Assembly: GCA_016930535.1 (NCBI GenBank)
Contig: JAFGGN010000026.1
Span: 1 to 34,688 of the forward strand
Direction of reading: 5' to 3'
Source of the DNA: a bacterium
GTDB taxonomy: Bacteria; Zhuqueibacterota; QNDG01; JAFGCO01
DNA: 34,688 nucleotides
Of this stretch, positions 33,410 to 34,688 are shown piece after piece. Under the pieces are notes generated by a model. The model had not been told where the DNA came from. It searched no databases and saw only the letters and a program-made list of their open reading frames with translations. Made by a program: the position numbers and the translations under genes. Position 1 is the stretch's first letter. The number at the start of each line of letters is the position of its first letter.

Positions 33410-33740
33410 TCATGAACAACCTGGTCTCATGAGGACATGATCAAGTCATTCATGAAATTAAAAAATTTGCGAACCATTTATTACAGAATAACCAACTTCA
33501 CACCTTCCTTATTAAAATAACTGAATCGTAAAATACGCGACCTGTCCGGAACCGGTTCATGAATGGATCCGTTTAATTTCGATGGCCGGAACGGATGCCC
33601 GGTCCCATGTTCATACCGGAATCATATGCGGTCCGTTGAACGGACTGTGCCGGCATCGAATGCGATTATGATCGCATTGAAACATCTTCGCTAAGGTAAG
33701 AAATGGCTTTTATCATCGATTTCTTCCGGAGGTCTGAACC
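33410..33740. other. 331-bp intergenic region with two palindromes
   Basis: GTCCGTT/AACGGAC around one central base (33631-33645) and AATGCGAT, loop TATG, ATCGCATT (33659-33678). Both lie within 110 bp of the next gene and could be operators; there is no T-run after either. No gene seen. Confidence 0.45.
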
Positions 33741-34451
33741 ATGAAACCCTTGATTTTCATGATAATCCTCATGTCCGGATTTCTCGCCGGCTGTGAAAAA
33801 CAGGACGGAAAAATCATCCGGTACGACGACAGGAACGAGGGGAATACCGATGTGACGACCATGGCCACACCCAATGGCGGCAAACTGAATCCGGCTGAAG
33901 AGGGCGCCGAACGCAGCGCTCTGGGCGTGCCGGCGATTAATCTGGATTCTTTCCGGCTGGAAATCACCGGCCTGGTCGATTCATCCTTTTCCCTGACATG
34001 GGAACAGATTCAGGCATTGCCTGCCGCCTTTTCGGATACCATGCTCATGTACTGCGTGGAAGGATGGGAAGTGTGGGGCAACTGGAAGGGAATTCCGGTC
34101 AGGGACCTGCTTGACATGGCGCACATCCGGCCCGAAGGAGAATATGTGCATTTCGGCTGCGCGGACGGGTATGCCACCTCCCTGCCCGTCGCTTACCTGA
34201 ATAAGTACAACATACTGCTCGCCTATGAAGTGAACGGCTCTCCCCTTCAGGAACATGACGGCTTTCCGCTCCGTGTGATCGCCTTTGGCAAGTACGGCTA
34301 CAAATGGGCAAAATGGGTCGACAAAATGGAGGTGATCGATGCCTCGCAGCTCGGTTTCTGGGAAATGCGGGGATATTCCGACCGGGCGGATGTGCCGATA
34401 TCCAGACGGCGGTTCTACGAGGGACCGGATGCTGAGCCGCTGGAATATTGA
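33741..34451 (+). CDS. Lipoprotein with sulfite-oxidase-type molybdopterin-binding fold
   Basis: 236 residues. The N-terminus is a lipoprotein signal (KPLIFMIILMSGFLAGC, lipid-modified Cys18). The body matches the oxidoreductase molybdopterin-binding domain of the sulfite oxidase/YedY superfamily: LEITGLVDSSFSLTWEQIQALP, the invariant Cys105 in MYCVEGW (Mo ligand in the family), NWKGIPVRDLLD, and GFPLRVIAFGKYGYKWAKWVDKMEV. It would sit on the periplasmic face of a membrane and catalyse an oxygen-transfer reaction on an unknown substrate. The signal lacks a twin-arginine motif although such enzymes normally load cofactor in the cytoplasm. GGAGG about 8 nt before the ATG. No redox partner seen nearby. 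Confidence 0.88.
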   Translation: MKPLIFMIILMSGFLAGCEKQDGKIIRYDDRNEGNTDVTTMATPNGGKLNPAEEGAERSALGVPAINLDSFRLEITGLVDSSFSLTWEQIQALPAAFSDTMLMYCVEGWEVWGNWKGIPVRDLLDMAHIRPEGEYVHFGCADGYATSLPVAYLNKYNILLAYEVNGSPLQEHDGFPLRVIAFGKYGYKWAKWVDKMEVIDASQLGFWEMRGYSDRADVPISRRRFYEGPDAEPLEY

Positions 34452-34688
34452 AACACGGTGGGATGAACCGGATTCATCCCACCCACGGCGGACTGATGAC
34501 CACTGACCTTAAATGCTTCGGAGAGACGGAGAAGATGAGAAACGGAGATGCTAAATGCAGACCGCGGACGGCAGACTGCGGACCGCTTAAAAGCAGTATA
34601 AGCGTATATGGGTGTATGAGTCCCCGCGTCCCGTCCCCCTAAAAGAAGACCGCGGACGGCAGACTGCGGACCGCTGAAAATCCCAAAT
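34452..34688. other. Intergenic end of window with repeat modules
   Basis: No gene. It begins with a purine-rich CGGAGAGACGGAGAA module like that at 6455, then copy C of the composite repeat to the window end. Confidence 0.5.
34559..34688 (+). repeat. Composite intergenic repeat, copy C
   Basis: The most complete copy: a 29-bp GC-rich unit (34559-34587), CTTAAAAGCAGTATAAGCG, TATATGGGTGTATGAGTCC, CGCGTCCCGTCCCCCT, AAAAGAAG, then the same 29-bp unit again (34647-34675) and the start of an A-rich tract. It runs off the window end. The order matches the reverse strand of copies A and B. Confidence 0.75.

Noticed and set aside
1..34688. tRNA, rRNA, insertion sequences and prophage genes
   Set aside because: I looked for tRNA T-arm patterns, transposase and integrase motifs and phage structural genes and saw none. 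A covariance-model scan would be decisive for RNAs.

Overview
The window looks like a chromosomal segment from an uncultured or poorly characterised bacterium of the FCB group (Bacteroidota / Ignavibacteria / Calditrichota / KSB1-like lineages). The evidence is two secreted proteins ending in a Por-secretion (type IX, type A) sorting domain with the NYPNPFN signature, a TonB-dependent receptor with an N-terminal carboxypeptidase-regulatory-like domain, large beta-helix and FG-GAP surface proteins, and AGGAG-type ribosome binding sites. The assignment rests on protein style only; no rRNA, tRNA or other phylogenetic marker was seen.

Layout. 1-4185 (minus strand): a secreted protein cut by the window edge and a TonB-dependent receptor 20 bp upstream of it. 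4448-6416 (plus): a CCA-adding/poly(A) polymerase-type nucleotidyltransferase and a PduO-type corrinoid adenosyltransferase, followed at 6734-7114 by a small SpoIIAA/STAS-like protein. 7476-13879 (minus): a complete histidine-degradation operon, hutH-hutU-ftcD-hutI, with a strong sigma70-type promoter at 14066-14094. These four enzymes convert histidine to urocanate, imidazolonepropionate, formiminoglutamate and then glutamate plus methenyl-THF.

14300-20000 is an AT-rich accessory stretch: a T9SS-sorted secreted protein, a VapBC toxin-antitoxin pair with a palindromic operator, two small outer-membrane-like proteins (one apparently starting at ATT), and a row of gene remnants. The remnants are a signal-peptide stub, the N-terminus of a serine beta-lactamase-family protein, the N-terminus of a slipin/SPFH protein, the tail of a probable P-loop kinase, and a CocE/NonD hydrolase piece with TGA at a conserved Trp. 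20125-25424 holds two divergent surface proteins, a parallel beta-helix protein and a protein with fourteen 50-residue FG-GAP-like repeats, which share the same C-terminal domain of about 120 residues.

25710-26916: a small conserved protein, two REP-like hairpins, and a DUF2975 membrane protein with its XRE-family regulator. 27644-32093: a pectinesterase-like protein with a C-terminal Ig domain, a T9SS-sorted amidohydrolase, and an orphan second copy of that Ig domain. 32213-34451: a MazEF-type toxin-antitoxin pair, a small membrane protein and a molybdopterin-oxidoreductase-fold lipoprotein.

Between genes, a composite repeat occurs three times (about 6577-6653, 7322-7432, 34559-34688). It is not explained by any gene and is the best candidate for an undescribed element here. 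The rest of the window is best read as core metabolism (tRNA maturation, cobalamin, histidine use) mixed with fast-turning-over surface genes, addiction modules and decaying fragments.
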